DNA from: a virus
Reading direction: 5' to 3' (one strand)
Length of the DNA: 37,887 nt
Virus record (IMG/VR): IMGVR_UViG_3300044960_000771
Span: 1-37,887 of that record
The position numbers and the translations under genes were made by a program. Every line of letters begins with the position of its first letter. Positions within the stretch are counted from its first letter, which is position 1. The notes below the pieces were generated by a model, which saw only the letters and a list, made by a program, of their open reading frames with translations, was not told where the DNA came from and did not search any database. Below are positions 1-7,514 of the stretch, piece after piece.

Positions 1-487
1 ATAGGGATCTCCCCACTCCATAGTAATGGTTTGTGTGCGTTTCGTGCAATAGTATGGCACAACTCGCGCGTAAACCATAAGGGTCAGACGAAGAGAAAGT
101 TCGAACACCGTCCATGCCGGGGAGCCACACCCCAAAACCATAACTTCCCGCCGCCCCGTTTTGCTTGACGCCAGCGCCGATTGCAGTCGCCCGTTATCCC
201 AAACATTCGCCAGTATTTGCGTTCCGGCGCGGTTCTCCGGTTGGAAACACCGCCAACCGGGCCACGCGCTCAACCGCCATGGTTCGGTTCGTTGGCCTCT
301 CTCAACCCTCCAAACTCTCCGTTTTCTCCGTTGACAGGCCCGCTTTTGTTGACAGGCTGGTTGAGAGCGTAGGCCGGTTGGACACTTTCGAACTTGCGTG
401 AGTATCTATTGACAGAGCACCGGACAGCGCGCGTGGCCGCCCAGCGGAAGCCGTTGTGGGTGCCGGACCTCAAGGAACGGCATACCC
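1..487. other. Left-end region without a supported gene
   Basis: No open frame here has a convincing ribosome binding site or protein-like composition. The stretch holds three exact TTGACA hexamers (331-336, 349-354, 409-414), the first two inside a repeated GTTGACAGGC, but none has a good -10 element at normal spacing. An imperfect inverted repeat (ATGGTTT near 26, AAACCAT near 72) is also present. It lies upstream of the recombinase operon, so it may hold that operon's promoter or recombinase-binding sites. No attachment core can be recognised from this sequence alone. Confidence 0.4.
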
Positions 488-676
488 ATGGACTCCCGCG
501 ACCGAACCACCGACGCGGCGCTGGCCGACATCGCCAGGCTTCTTTCCACTGCTTACGTCCGCTACCGGCGCGTGCGGCGCATCGAAACCGCCGCCAAAGA
601 TGCGCCCGAAACCGTCAATGGAGAACTTGATAACCCGCGCCCGGAGAGCCTTCATGTCAGTGAGGTTGACGCATGA
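488..676 (+). CDS. Small hypothetical protein upstream of DUF2924
   Basis: A 62-residue, charged, soluble protein with many Arg, Asp and Glu residues, no Cys and no membrane segment. The ATG at 488 follows an AAGGAACGG stretch that can act as a ribosome binding site. Its stop overlaps the start of the DUF2924 gene in an ATGA junction (673-676), so the two are probably translationally coupled. I do not recognise a family. Its place as first gene of the recombinase operon suggests a role linked to that cassette, but this is inferred from position only. Confidence 0.6.
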   Translation: MDSRDRTTDAALADIARLLSTAYVRYRRVRRIETAAKDAPETVNGELDNPRPESLHVSEVDA

Positions 677-1185
677 AGAAGACGCTCCGGGATCGGATCG
701 CTGCGCTCTCTGCGATGGACGTGCCGGCGTTGCGCGAAGAGCATCGCAGGGTATTCAACAAGGAGCCGGTCAGTTCGCACCGGCAGTTTCTGTTCCGCAA
801 GATCGCCTGGCGCTTGCAGGCCGAAGAGGAACGCTGGAAGCCTGACGCTCTCCACGAGCTGGCGCGCGGCATCGCGCGGGACTCGCCGCTACGGAACCGG
901 GTGATCACCAACGTCAAAAAGCGCCGCGCCGGGCTCCCGCCCGAGCAGACCGCCGTAGCGACGATTGAGCCCGATCACGATCCGCGGCTGCCCATGCCCG
1001 GCGGGGTGATCGTGAAGCAGCACAAGGGCAAGACACACGTCGTACAGGTCCTCGACGACGGACGCTTCTCGTATGACGACCGGCGCTACACGTCGCTCAG
1101 TGCGATCGCCCACGAGATCACAGGCACCAAGTGGAATGGCCTGCTGTTCTTTGGCCTGACGGAGAAGAAGAATGGCCGCCGCTAA
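673..1185 (+). CDS. DUF2924 family protein
   Basis: The 170-residue product matches the DUF2924 pattern. An N-terminal helical part (residues 1-90, Leu/Arg-rich, with LREEHRRVFNKEP and FRKIAWRLQAEEE) is followed by a compact basic domain (about 105-165) with PGGVIVKQHKGKTHVVQVLDDGRF and the SLSAIAHEITGTKWNG segment typical of the family. Family members are usually found next to serine recombinases, as here: the gene overlaps the recombinase start by 14 bases. The molecular function of DUF2924 is not known to me. A role in recombinase control or DNA binding is inference. Confidence 0.85.
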   Translation: MKKTLRDRIAALSAMDVPALREEHRRVFNKEPVSSHRQFLFRKIAWRLQAEEERWKPDALHELARGIARDSPLRNRVITNVKKRRAGLPPEQTAVATIEPDHDPRLPMPGGVIVKQHKGKTHVVQVLDDGRFSYDDRRYTSLSAIAHEITGTKWNGLLFFGLTEKKNGRR

Positions 1186-2731
1186 CGGAAACCTCACCAC
1201 GCCGCGCCGGTCGACGGTCCGCTGCGCCATCTACACGCGCAAGTCGACCGAGGAAGGACTCGAGCAGGAGTTCAATACGCTCGACGCGCAGCGCGATGCG
1301 GCCGAGGCCTTCATCCGCAGCCAGCGCGGCGAAGGCTGGGTGGCGCTGGAGGAGCACTACGACGACGGCGGGTTCACGGGCGCGAATATGGACCGTCCCG
1401 CGTTGCAGAAGCTTCTTCAGGACGTGCGCGACGGGCTGGTCGATTGCGTGATGGTCTACAAGGTGGACCGCCTGACCCGCTCGCTGCTCGACTTCGCGCG
1501 AATCATGGAGGTGCTCGACAAGCACGGCGTCAGCTTCGTTTCGGTCACCCAGCAGTTCAACACGACCAGCTCGCTGGGCCGGCTGACTCTCAACATCCTC
1601 CTTTCCTTCGCCCAGTTCGAGCGCGAGATGATCGCCGAACGCACGCGGGACAAGATGTCTGCGGCTCGGCGCAAAGGCCGGTGGATCGGCGGCATTCCGA
1701 TGCTCGGCTATGACATCAGCGAGCACGGCGGCGCGCTGGTGGTGAACGAAGACGAAGCCGCGCGCGTGCGGGCCATCTTCGATCTGTACCTCGAGCACGG
1801 CTCGCTGATTCCGGTGGTGCAGGAGTTGAACCGCCGCGGCTGGCGGATGAAGCAATGGACCACGCGGAAAGGCCGGCTGGCCGGCGGTGGCCCGTTCACC
1901 AAGAACCGCCTGTACAACCTGCTGACGAACCGGGTCTACGTCGGCAAGATCGAGTTTGGCGGCGAGGTGTACGAGGGCGAACACGATGCCATCGTCGATC
2001 CCGAGGTCTGGCAGCGGGTGCAGGACCGGCTCCACTTCAACGGGCGAACTGGCGGACGTCAGGTGCGCAACAAGTACGGAGCAGTGCTCAAGGGCATCCT
2101 GCGCTGCGCGAGTTGTGATGCGGGCATGGTCCACACCTATACGCAGAAAACGCCGAACAAGCTCTACCGCTACTACGTCTGCGTGAACGCGCACCAGAAG
2201 GGCTATAACCAGTGTCCGACACGGAGCGTGTCGGCGCCCGCGATCGAACAGGCGGTGATCGAACAGATCCGTGGCATTGCCGCGAACCCCGCCGTGGTGG
2301 AACGGGTGGTCGAGTCCCTGGGCGAACACCGAGTGGCAGACATCGAGAGCCTGGAGCGCGAGAAACGGCTGATCGAGCGCGAACTCGAGCGGCTGAGCCA
2401 GGAACTCGCGGGCCTTGTGCGGACGGGCGGCAAGCTGGCCGTGGACCGCATGGCCGAGGTGCAAGAGCGCGCGTCGGTGCTCGAACGGAAGCTGCGCGAG
2501 GTCCGCGACCAGTTGGCCGAGTGGGTGGGGCAGACGGTGGAGGTGGCCGACGTCCGCAGGACCCTGCGTGAGTTTGACCGGCTGTGGGCTGAGATGACGC
2601 CGCGCGAGCAGGAGAAGTTCGTCAAGACGCTGGTCGAGCAGGTGACCTACGACGGCCCGAGCGGCGAGGTGACGGTGGGCTTCCGGACAGCGGCGATCAA
2701 ACAACTTTGCAAGGAGGCCACAGGAAAGTAA
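1172..2731 (+). CDS. Large serine recombinase (site-specific integrase)
   Basis: This 519-residue protein has the full large serine recombinase layout. The resolvase catalytic domain spans about residues 16-165, with Ser25 in YTRKS as the expected nucleophile, the YKVDRLTRS block at 96-104 and SFAQFEREMIAERTRD at about 145-160. A recombinase domain follows (about 175-300), then a zinc ribbon with Cys312, Cys315, Cys337 and Cys348. A coiled coil (about 385-420) sits in the C-terminal part, as in phage integrases. It would integrate and excise the element by a covalent Ser-DNA mechanism between att sites. The start is backed by a GGAGAAGAAGA stretch, and the stop overlaps the next gene in TAATG. 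It is the only integrase in the window, which places this at the integration end of the element. Confidence 0.95.
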   Translation: MAAANGNLTTPRRSTVRCAIYTRKSTEEGLEQEFNTLDAQRDAAEAFIRSQRGEGWVALEEHYDDGGFTGANMDRPALQKLLQDVRDGLVDCVMVYKVDRLTRSLLDFARIMEVLDKHGVSFVSVTQQFNTTSSLGRLTLNILLSFAQFEREMIAERTRDKMSAARRKGRWIGGIPMLGYDISEHGGALVVNEDEAARVRAIFDLYLEHGSLIPVVQELNRRGWRMKQWTTRKGRLAGGGPFTKNRLYNLLTNRVYVGKIEFGGEVYEGEHDAIVDPEVWQRVQDRLHFNGRTGGRQVRNKYGAVLKGILRCASCDAGMVHTYTQKTPNKLYRYYVCVNAHQKGYNQCPTRSVSAPAIEQAVIEQIRGIAANPAVVERVVESLGEHRVADIESLEREKRLIERELERLSQELAGLVRTGGKLAVDRMAEVQERASVLERKLREVRDQLAEWVGQTVEVADVRRTLREFDRLWAEMTPREQEKFVKTLVEQVTYDGPSGEVTVGFRTAAIKQLCKEATGK

Positions 2732-3150
2732 TGGCGGCGAGCAGCCTGTTCGAAGTGAGGTTCAAGCTAAGGCCAGCCGTGCGGGAGATCCAACGCGCGG
2801 AGCAAGCAACGGAACCCACGGTGAGGGCCGTGCGGCGGACCGGGCGCTACCCGCGTGCCGCGCAGGTGCTGGCGCTGGCGCTTCAGTTTCAGGAGATGAT
2901 CGACCGCGGCGAGGTGCGCGACTACGCGGATCTGGCGCGCCTGGGATGCGTGAGCCGCGAGCGGATCAGCCAAATCATGATGCTCGTCTGGCTCGCGCCA
3001 GATATCCAGCAGGCGGTGCTGCGCTTGCCGCCCTCTGAGCGCGCGCCGTTCAGCGAAGGGGCGTTGCGGAGGATCGCCAAGAAGCCTCTTTGGGAGGATC
3101 AGCGCAGGGCCTCGCGAGTACTATTCGGCGAGCCTGAGGCGCTGGAGTAA
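2731..3150 (+). CDS. Helix-turn-helix protein of the recombinase cassette
   Basis: A basic 139-residue protein. Residues about 40-105 contain GRYPRAAQVLALALQFQ and then DYADLARLGCVSRERISQIM, a clear helix-turn-helix resembling those of sigma-4 and ParB-like proteins. ATG 2731 shares one base with the recombinase stop (TAATG); an AAGGAGG lies at 2711-2717, rather far upstream. A TTG at 2707 is in frame but lies inside the ribosome binding site. Proteins of this type commonly follow serine recombinases and may act as directionality or regulatory factors, which is inference. The last 30 bases overlap the convergent PIN gene on the other strand. Confidence 0.75.
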   Translation: MAASSLFEVRFKLRPAVREIQRAEQATEPTVRAVRRTGRYPRAAQVLALALQFQEMIDRGEVRDYADLARLGCVSRERISQIMMLVWLAPDIQQAVLRLPPSERAPFSEGALRRIAKKPLWEDQRRASRVLFGEPEALE

Positions 3151-3531
3151 TTCGGCGGTGGTGTACCACTCGACCCTGGCGACCTCAAAATCGTTGTCGT
3201 TCGACCACAAAGGCCATCCCAGGTGCATCGCGAGCGCCAGTATCTCGACGTCATCCGGATCACGCTTCCCGATCTTCCGTCGAGCGCGCGGGAGAGCATC
3301 CTTATATTGCTCTCTCGGCACAATGGCGACGGGCAGCGTCGCCACGGCAAGCAGAACGAGTTCGAGGTCCAGCCGTTTCTTCTGCGCAAGATGTCCGGCG
3401 TACTCCTGAACTTCCTCGAACGTGACCGCAGTCGTGACCACGCCTTCTACGCCGGGATGCTCGAGCACGGCCTTCGCTTGTCCGCCGATCACGGCCGAGA
3501 GCAGGACGTTGGCATCAGCCACGAGGCGCAC
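3121..3531 (-). CDS. PIN-domain toxin (putative ribonuclease)
   Basis: A 136-residue PIN-domain protein. The first acidic residue is Asp6 in LVADANVLLSAVIGG, Glu39/40 lie in TFEEVQEY, and the acidic cluster RDPDDVEILALA at 90-101 with SNDNDF at 110-115 supplies the metal-binding carboxylates of the fold. In VapC-type toxins this site cleaves RNA, often tRNA. The start lies inside the 3' end of the upstream Phd-like antitoxin gene (17-base overlap), the usual order for a toxin-antitoxin operon. Its 3' end overlaps the convergent HTH gene by 30 bases. Whether it is active or only a relic cannot be told from sequence, but no key residue is missing. Confidence 0.85.
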   Translation of the reverse strand: MRLVADANVLLSAVIGGQAKAVLEHPGVEGVVTTAVTFEEVQEYAGHLAQKKRLDLELVLLAVATLPVAIVPREQYKDALPRARRKIGKRDPDDVEILALAMHLGWPLWSNDNDFEVARVEWYTTAELLQRLRLAE

Positions 3532-3784
3532 GGCGGGCCTTTCGCCAACTCTCGAAATCCGCCTGGACCTCCTCCTCGCTGATCTTCCGCTTCTTGAGTT
3601 CGCGGCCCAACTCGGCAGAGAGAACGGAGAAGAGCTCCTTCTTGAATTCCACGGGCAGGCTTTCTTCCGGCCAAGGGAAGAAGACCCCAGCCAGACGGCC
3701 CCGGCGTGTAACCAGAATGGGAGCCTTCGAGCGCAGCAGCCCGGTGGCGTTGTCGCGAAACTCCCGAACGGTCGTGATTCTCAT
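3515..3784 (-). CDS. Phd/YefM-type antitoxin
   Basis: An 89-residue protein whose N-terminus (ITTVREFRDNATGLLRSKAPILVTRRGRLAGVFFP) is the Phd/YefM DNA-binding fold. The C-terminal half is helical and charged and would wrap the toxin. It precedes and overlaps the PIN toxin gene, so the pair should be co-transcribed leftward. On the minus strand GAGGTGG sits just before the ATG, and a TAAAAT-like -10 lies near 3803-3812. Antitoxins of this family repress their own operon by binding the promoter, which is expected here but not shown. Confidence 0.85.
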   Translation of the reverse strand: MRITTVREFRDNATGLLRSKAPILVTRRGRLAGVFFPWPEESLPVEFKKELFSVLSAELGRELKKRKISEEEVQADFESWRKARRAPRG

Positions 3785-4087
3785 GTGGCCACCTCAGTGA
3801 CCATTTTACCAGCCGCAGTTTCGTCACGCGCTAGACAGCCCGATTTCCACAGCGATCCACAGGCCGGAAGCTGTCAAGCCGCAGATTTGCAGGCGGATCA
3901 AGGCACTATCCTGTGACTTATTTCGCTAAATCTTCGCCATGATAAAATGGCCGAGTCAGCAGCGTTTGTGCAGAGCGTTTTCCTGGCTCCGGCACCTTGG
4001 GGCCTCGCCTCGTCTTGTCGTTGTCCCCGGCTGCTGGCCGCTGTACTGATCGCGCGGAGCCTTGACCAGTAGCGAGGTATTCGTGTG
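3785..4087. promoter_or_regulatory. Divergent intergenic region, TA operon and unknown module
   Basis: About 300 bases between the leftward toxin-antitoxin operon and the rightward unknown module, with no supported gene. GTAAAATGG occurs on the minus strand near 3801-3810 and GATAAAATGG on the plus strand near 3940-3950; both could serve as -10 elements of divergent promoters. Two tandem TCCACAG heptamers (within 3845-3852 and 3855-3862, 10 bases apart) resemble half of a DnaA box but do not fit the full consensus. These assignments are weak. Confidence 0.35.
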
Positions 4088-5245
4088 ATGCAGTACAACG
4101 CCAAGACCGTCCTCCGGCTTATTCCCAACGAAACACTGGCCCGGCTGTTTGCTCCGTACCCTGCCTTTGCAGACTTTGACTGGAACGCGGGCGCCAAAGG
4201 CGGCGCCGACCGCATCTTCGAGCGCTGGCAAACGATGGGCGACGGCGACGTCCGCGCCGTGGGTCGTGTCTTGCGGCAGGTCCATAGCCTGGCGACGCCG
4301 CGAGGCACGAGGGCGCTGATCGAGGCCGGGCGGGATCAGGGACTCGATCTGGTTGAAAAACTCGCCGCGCTCGGCAATGCCCACGAGCGCGCACTCGCCT
4401 GCTCGCTGGATCATCCGGAGGTTTTCTCGGCGGCGCGGATTCTCGATCACATCGAAGGGTTGAGGCGCACCTCGTGGGAGAAGCGAAACGGCTTTCCCAA
4501 GCAAGATCTCGGTTCCCCGGACGCGATGAAGGCGCAGCTTGGCCCTCGGATCGGAGACTACTACAGGGCGCGCGATGGCCGCGGTGCGCCGTGCAAGGTC
4601 GAGCACCAGAAGCGCAGCAACGGCAGCCACTGGTTCTTCGCCTACCCGGCGGATTACGAAGACGAGGTGCTCGGCTATGACGAAGCGGGTGAGTTGGGCC
4701 GGCGGCCCTGGAGCAAGGCTTTCGAAGTGGTCTTCATCTATGACGGAACATCGGGGACCATTGACCTCTACGCCCAGGGTGGCCGGGTCGTGCGTGACGA
4801 GTTGACGGGCATCTTCACGGAGATCGCATTCGGCGAAGCGCGGGAGTCCGAACCGTGGAAGCCCGCGCCGTACAATCTCGATCTGTTCAAGAAGTCCGGC
4901 GTCGAGCTGCCGACGAAGCCCGAACACCACATCACCTCCGTCCGCGTGAAGGCACTCCGATTCGATGTGCATGGGGCCGACAGCGGGACGATCACGGTCG
5001 ATACCGGGCGCTCCCAAAAGCCCGTTTACGACTTGATCCGGGCGCACCTGGCCGAGCAGACGGCAACACTGTCGAACGTCACCATCCGCGAGGTGAGCTT
5101 GCAGGTGGTGTTCGAGCCGCCTGGCAAGCGCAAGCGCACGGTTACGTTCGAGATCACGCCGACACACTGCAATCTGGACGACTCGGAAGAGGCGGATATC
5201 CTTCGGGGATACCTCAAGGAGTGGACGATTGAGGTCGCCGGCTGA
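4088..5245 (+). CDS. Unknown protein A of a two-gene module
   Basis: A 385-residue soluble protein that I do not recognise. It has no signal peptide, membrane span or nucleotide-binding motif. Residues about 1-150 look helical and charged. Residues about 150-250 contain an aromatic-rich segment (RSNGSHWFFAYPADYEDEVLG, then AFEVVFIYDGTSGTIDLYAQGG) that reads as beta-rich. The C-terminal third (VRVKALRFDVHGADSGTITVD...) is also beta-rich. ATG 4088 has GAGG about 10 bases upstream; a GTG one codon earlier is possible. The gene ends 17 bases inside the next gene, so the two products are probably made together and may form a complex. Its position between a toxin-antitoxin pair and the phage early operon is typical of accessory cargo. 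Confidence 0.75.
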   Translation: MQYNAKTVLRLIPNETLARLFAPYPAFADFDWNAGAKGGADRIFERWQTMGDGDVRAVGRVLRQVHSLATPRGTRALIEAGRDQGLDLVEKLAALGNAHERALACSLDHPEVFSAARILDHIEGLRRTSWEKRNGFPKQDLGSPDAMKAQLGPRIGDYYRARDGRGAPCKVEHQKRSNGSHWFFAYPADYEDEVLGYDEAGELGRRPWSKAFEVVFIYDGTSGTIDLYAQGGRVVRDELTGIFTEIAFGEARESEPWKPAPYNLDLFKKSGVELPTKPEHHITSVRVKALRFDVHGADSGTITVDTGRSQKPVYDLIRAHLAEQTATLSNVTIREVSLQVVFEPPGKRKRTVTFEITPTHCNLDDSEEADILRGYLKEWTIEVAG

Positions 5246-6689
5246 ACTCTGGCGCGCGGTTGTGCGCCGCGCCGCTTCCGGGGATCGCAGCTTCTGCTTC
5301 GACGAGGCGCGCGAGTGGCCTCGGGCAGACTTCGAGCACTTGGTCAGGTTGGGCATCCTGCGGGAAGGGCCGCTCGCCGCTTCGGTGGTGTGTGATGCCT
5401 GCGGAAAGATGCACCGGGCGGATGTTCTGTGGGAGCCGAGTGTTCGGGACCCATTGGGCAAGCGCGCCTACATCCAGTGTGAGGATGAGGGCCCGGTGCA
5501 TGTTCCGGAGTTCCGCCTGCGGCAGTGGGTCGTCGATGGCAGCGTGATCGCGAAGAGTCTCGCTGCGGCGATGTCTCTTTCGGGAACGGTTGAGGAGATC
5601 TTGGCCGGCAGGGTGTGGAGACTCGGGCGGCGTCGCCTGGCAGGCCGGTTCCGTGACGTGTTCCTGTCGATGGCCGGGACCAGCGAGCACGCGAGGATCG
5701 CGGAGGTAGCCGCACGACATCTCACCGCCAAAGACGGGATCTTGCTTGCCGCACAGCCCCACCTCAGCAGCCACGGCCTGGACCGGCTGACTACGTTTGA
5801 CGTGGCCCAAGTGGTGGAACTCGGCGCGGAAGGACTCACGGTTGATCTCGATTACATCGAGGATGCCCTGCCCAGAGACCGCGCCATCAAAGAAGATAAG
5901 ATCCGCAGTCTACCCATCCCGGAACGGATCACTTGGCCGGAGATCACGCTGGAGATTGGCGAGACATCGCTGCGCGTCCTCGCGCGGGGCCAATCCTGGG
6001 ATGTCGACCTGGGTGAGGCAGGGTTCGCCGACACCAGGCGGAAGTCGGGAGAAGTCGACCAGATCTTCCAGATCCTCGGACTTTTCGCGCTGCGTCGCGG
6101 AAGCGTGCCGCTCGCAGAGGTCAAACGGCGCAAGAACAACGCGGACGGCTTTCGCCGGCAGATCAGCAGTCTGCGAAAGCGGCTGGGCAACCTGATCCCC
6201 GCCGAGGGAGAGTCCATCCTCTGGGATCCGGCTGAGGAAGCCTACACGTGCTGCTTCAGAATCCAGCGGAGCGGAGATGTGGCGCTGCCGCAGCCCTCCA
6301 ACGGCTCCTGGATGAGCTTCGAATTCGTGGAACGCCGCGATGGCCGCATCGCCGTGGGGGTGAAAGCGAACCAGCTTCAGCGCGCCAAGAACGCCCGCAC
6401 TGGCGAGACCGGCGCAGCCGAACATCAGGAAACGCTTTGGAAGGAGTATTCCCTGCTGGACCTGGGGCTCGCACGGGATGTGGACCGGCTTCTGCCGGAG
6501 GGCCAAGCCTTGATTGATCTGCTGCGTTCGGGCGGGAGGCTCGTGCGGGCCGGGGATGATCTGGCCGTGCTCAAGCTCACCAAGTGGCTTCGTGACCGAA
6601 CCGGCCTCGCTGGCGCCCCTCTCCAGTTCAGCGAGGCTACAGGGACCTGGATCGCCGCTTTCGACTGCTCCTCGGAGCGCCGCCGATAG
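5229..6689 (+). CDS. Unknown protein B, zinc-knuckle and winged-helix-like
   Basis: A 486-residue protein of unknown function. The TTG start at 5229 is favoured by an AAGGAG at 5216-5221 with 7-base spacing, inside the end of gene A. Near residue 55 it has CDACGKMHR with a further Cys (YIQC) about 30 residues on, a possible zinc-binding site. Around residues 275-340 the run from KSGEVDQIFQILGLFALRRGSVPLAE to RQISSLRKRLGNLIPAEGES looks like the winged helix of response-regulator output domains, so DNA binding is plausible. No catalytic motif was found. Paired with gene A it forms a coupled two-gene unit; a defence, regulatory or maintenance role is possible, but nothing in the sequence decides among them. 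Confidence 0.75.
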   Translation: MRSPAELWRAVVRRAASGDRSFCFDEAREWPRADFEHLVRLGILREGPLAASVVCDACGKMHRADVLWEPSVRDPLGKRAYIQCEDEGPVHVPEFRLRQWVVDGSVIAKSLAAAMSLSGTVEEILAGRVWRLGRRRLAGRFRDVFLSMAGTSEHARIAEVAARHLTAKDGILLAAQPHLSSHGLDRLTTFDVAQVVELGAEGLTVDLDYIEDALPRDRAIKEDKIRSLPIPERITWPEITLEIGETSLRVLARGQSWDVDLGEAGFADTRRKSGEVDQIFQILGLFALRRGSVPLAEVKRRKNNADGFRRQISSLRKRLGNLIPAEGESILWDPAEEAYTCCFRIQRSGDVALPQPSNGSWMSFEFVERRDGRIAVGVKANQLQRAKNARTGETGAAEHQETLWKEYSLLDLGLARDVDRLLPEGQALIDLLRSGGRLVRAGDDLAVLKLTKWLRDRTGLAGAPLQFSEATGTWIAAFDCSSERRR

Positions 6690-6704
6690 ATCCGTTTTGG
6701 CAGG

Positions 6705-6722
6705 CCGTGGAATTTTCCACGG
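6705..6722. repeat. Palindrome copy 1, CCGTGGAA-TT-TTCCACGG
   Basis: An 18-base inverted repeat with 8-base arms (CCGTGGAA / TTCCACGG) around a central TT. It lies 16 bases after the stop of unknown protein B. An identical copy sits 107 bases downstream. Dyads of this size are usual operator or partition-type sites for dimeric DNA-binding proteins. Confidence 0.8.
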
Positions 6723-6848
6723 CCCCGGCCGCACCTGCCGAAAATTCTTCCCAACTAAATTTCTCCTGTTTTCAGACACATAGCTCAGCACGCCGGCGGA
6801 AAACCGCTGCTCCGTGGAATTTTCCACGGATCGGAGCAGAGGCAATCG
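6723..6848 (+). promoter_or_regulatory. Control region of the early operon, with palindrome copy 2
   Basis: The stretch between the two palindromes has an AT-rich core (about 6740-6782) in otherwise GC-rich DNA, as expected of a promoter. The second palindrome, identical to the first over 18 bases, lies at 6812-6829, 20 bases before the ATG at 6849, and could act as an operator over the transcription start. Exact -35 and -10 elements are not clear. The gene products most likely to bind here are the HTH, sigma-like or ParB-like proteins of this element, but that is inference. Confidence 0.55.
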
Positions 6849-7181
6849 ATGAGCACGCTACCCTCTGCAACGAACCCAACGCCGCCGCCGGCGGCCGCAC
6901 CTCCCAACGCCGGCCCTCCGATCAACGTGGAATCCCTCGTGCGCGAGGCGCTGTCCGACGTGGCGCTCGTCATCGGCAGCGCCGCCGCCCTGCACCAGCT
7001 CGATGACGATCTGGTGTGGACGGTTATGAAGCGGCTGGACCGCATCCGCGTCCGGTTGCTCCGCGAACTCAAGGGCCTCGCCCCGCGCGAGGAGTATGAA
7101 CCGGGCGGAGCGCGCCCGCCGCGAATTCACGCCGCAGTGGACGAGTTCCTCGTCCGCAACCGCGCCGGGATGGGGGAGTAG
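6849..7181 (+). CDS. Hypothetical phage early protein
   Basis: A 110-residue protein with a Pro/Ala-rich disordered N-terminus (residues 5-25) and a helical remainder (VESLVREALSDVALVIGSAAALHQLDDDLVWTVMKRLDRI and on). A GGAGCAGAGG stretch lies before the ATG. It is the first gene of the long rightward early operon and follows the palindrome control region closely. I do not recognise a family. The helical, amphipathic core suggests a small structural or adaptor protein without enzymatic motifs. Confidence 0.65.
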   Translation: MSTLPSATNPTPPPAAAPPNAGPPINVESLVREALSDVALVIGSAAALHQLDDDLVWTVMKRLDRIRVRLLRELKGLAPREEYEPGGARPPRIHAAVDEFLVRNRAGMGE

Positions 7182-7184
7182 GCC

Positions 7185-7514
7185 ATGCAGTTCATCGATC
7201 TTTCCCCATCCTGGCGGCGCCTGCTGCGTCTGTTCCAGACGATCAACTTCGGACGCGTCGAGGAACTGGAAATCCGCAACGGCGAGCCCGTGTTCAGCCC
7301 GGAGCCGCGCGTCTTCCTCGATCTGAAACTCGATGCCGCCGATGGTCCGCGACCCGAATGCCGGCTCGACCGGTTCGAACTGCGGAGACAGGTCGAACGG
7401 TTTATCGAGCAGGTAGGCCGGTTGAAGGACGGCACGGTGGAACGCATCGAGGTGCGCCACGGCCTGCCCTTCCGGATGGTGATCGAGGCGATGCCGGCGG
7501 AGGCGGAGTCATGA
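7185..7514 (+). CDS. Hypothetical phage early protein
   Basis: A 109-residue protein with an N-terminal alternating hydrophobic/charged beta-like segment (INFGRVEELEIRNGEPVFSPEPRVFLDLKL) and a helical middle (RFELRRQVERFIEQVGRL). The end repeats the pattern of the start (VERIEVRHGLPF compared with VEELEIRNGEPVF), so it may be an internal duplication. A strong GGGGGAG lies 7 bases before the ATG. It overlaps the sigma-like gene in ATGA. No family is recognised; the spacing shows it belongs to the early operon. Confidence 0.65.
   Translation: MQFIDLSPSWRRLLRLFQTINFGRVEELEIRNGEPVFSPEPRVFLDLKLDAADGPRPECRLDRFELRRQVERFIEQVGRLKDGTVERIEVRHGLPFRMVIEAMPAEAES

Noticed and set aside
1118-2704. Long minus-strand open frame opposite the serine recombinase
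   Set aside because: It is a GC-rich shadow of the recombinase gene with no protein-like features or ribosome binding site.
3845-3862. DnaA boxes in the region before unknown protein A
   Set aside because: Two TCCACAG heptamers fit only part of the DnaA consensus and there is no AT-rich unwinding region or cluster.
3956-5461. Minus-strand open frame opposite unknown protein A
   Set aside because: Protein A has coupled starts and ribosome binding sites in the plus direction; the reverse frame is Arg/Pro-rich and continues through the intergenic region.
6690-6848. Twin palindromes as intrinsic terminators
   Set aside because: Neither copy is followed by a T run; the second lies 20 bases before a gene start, fitting an operator better.
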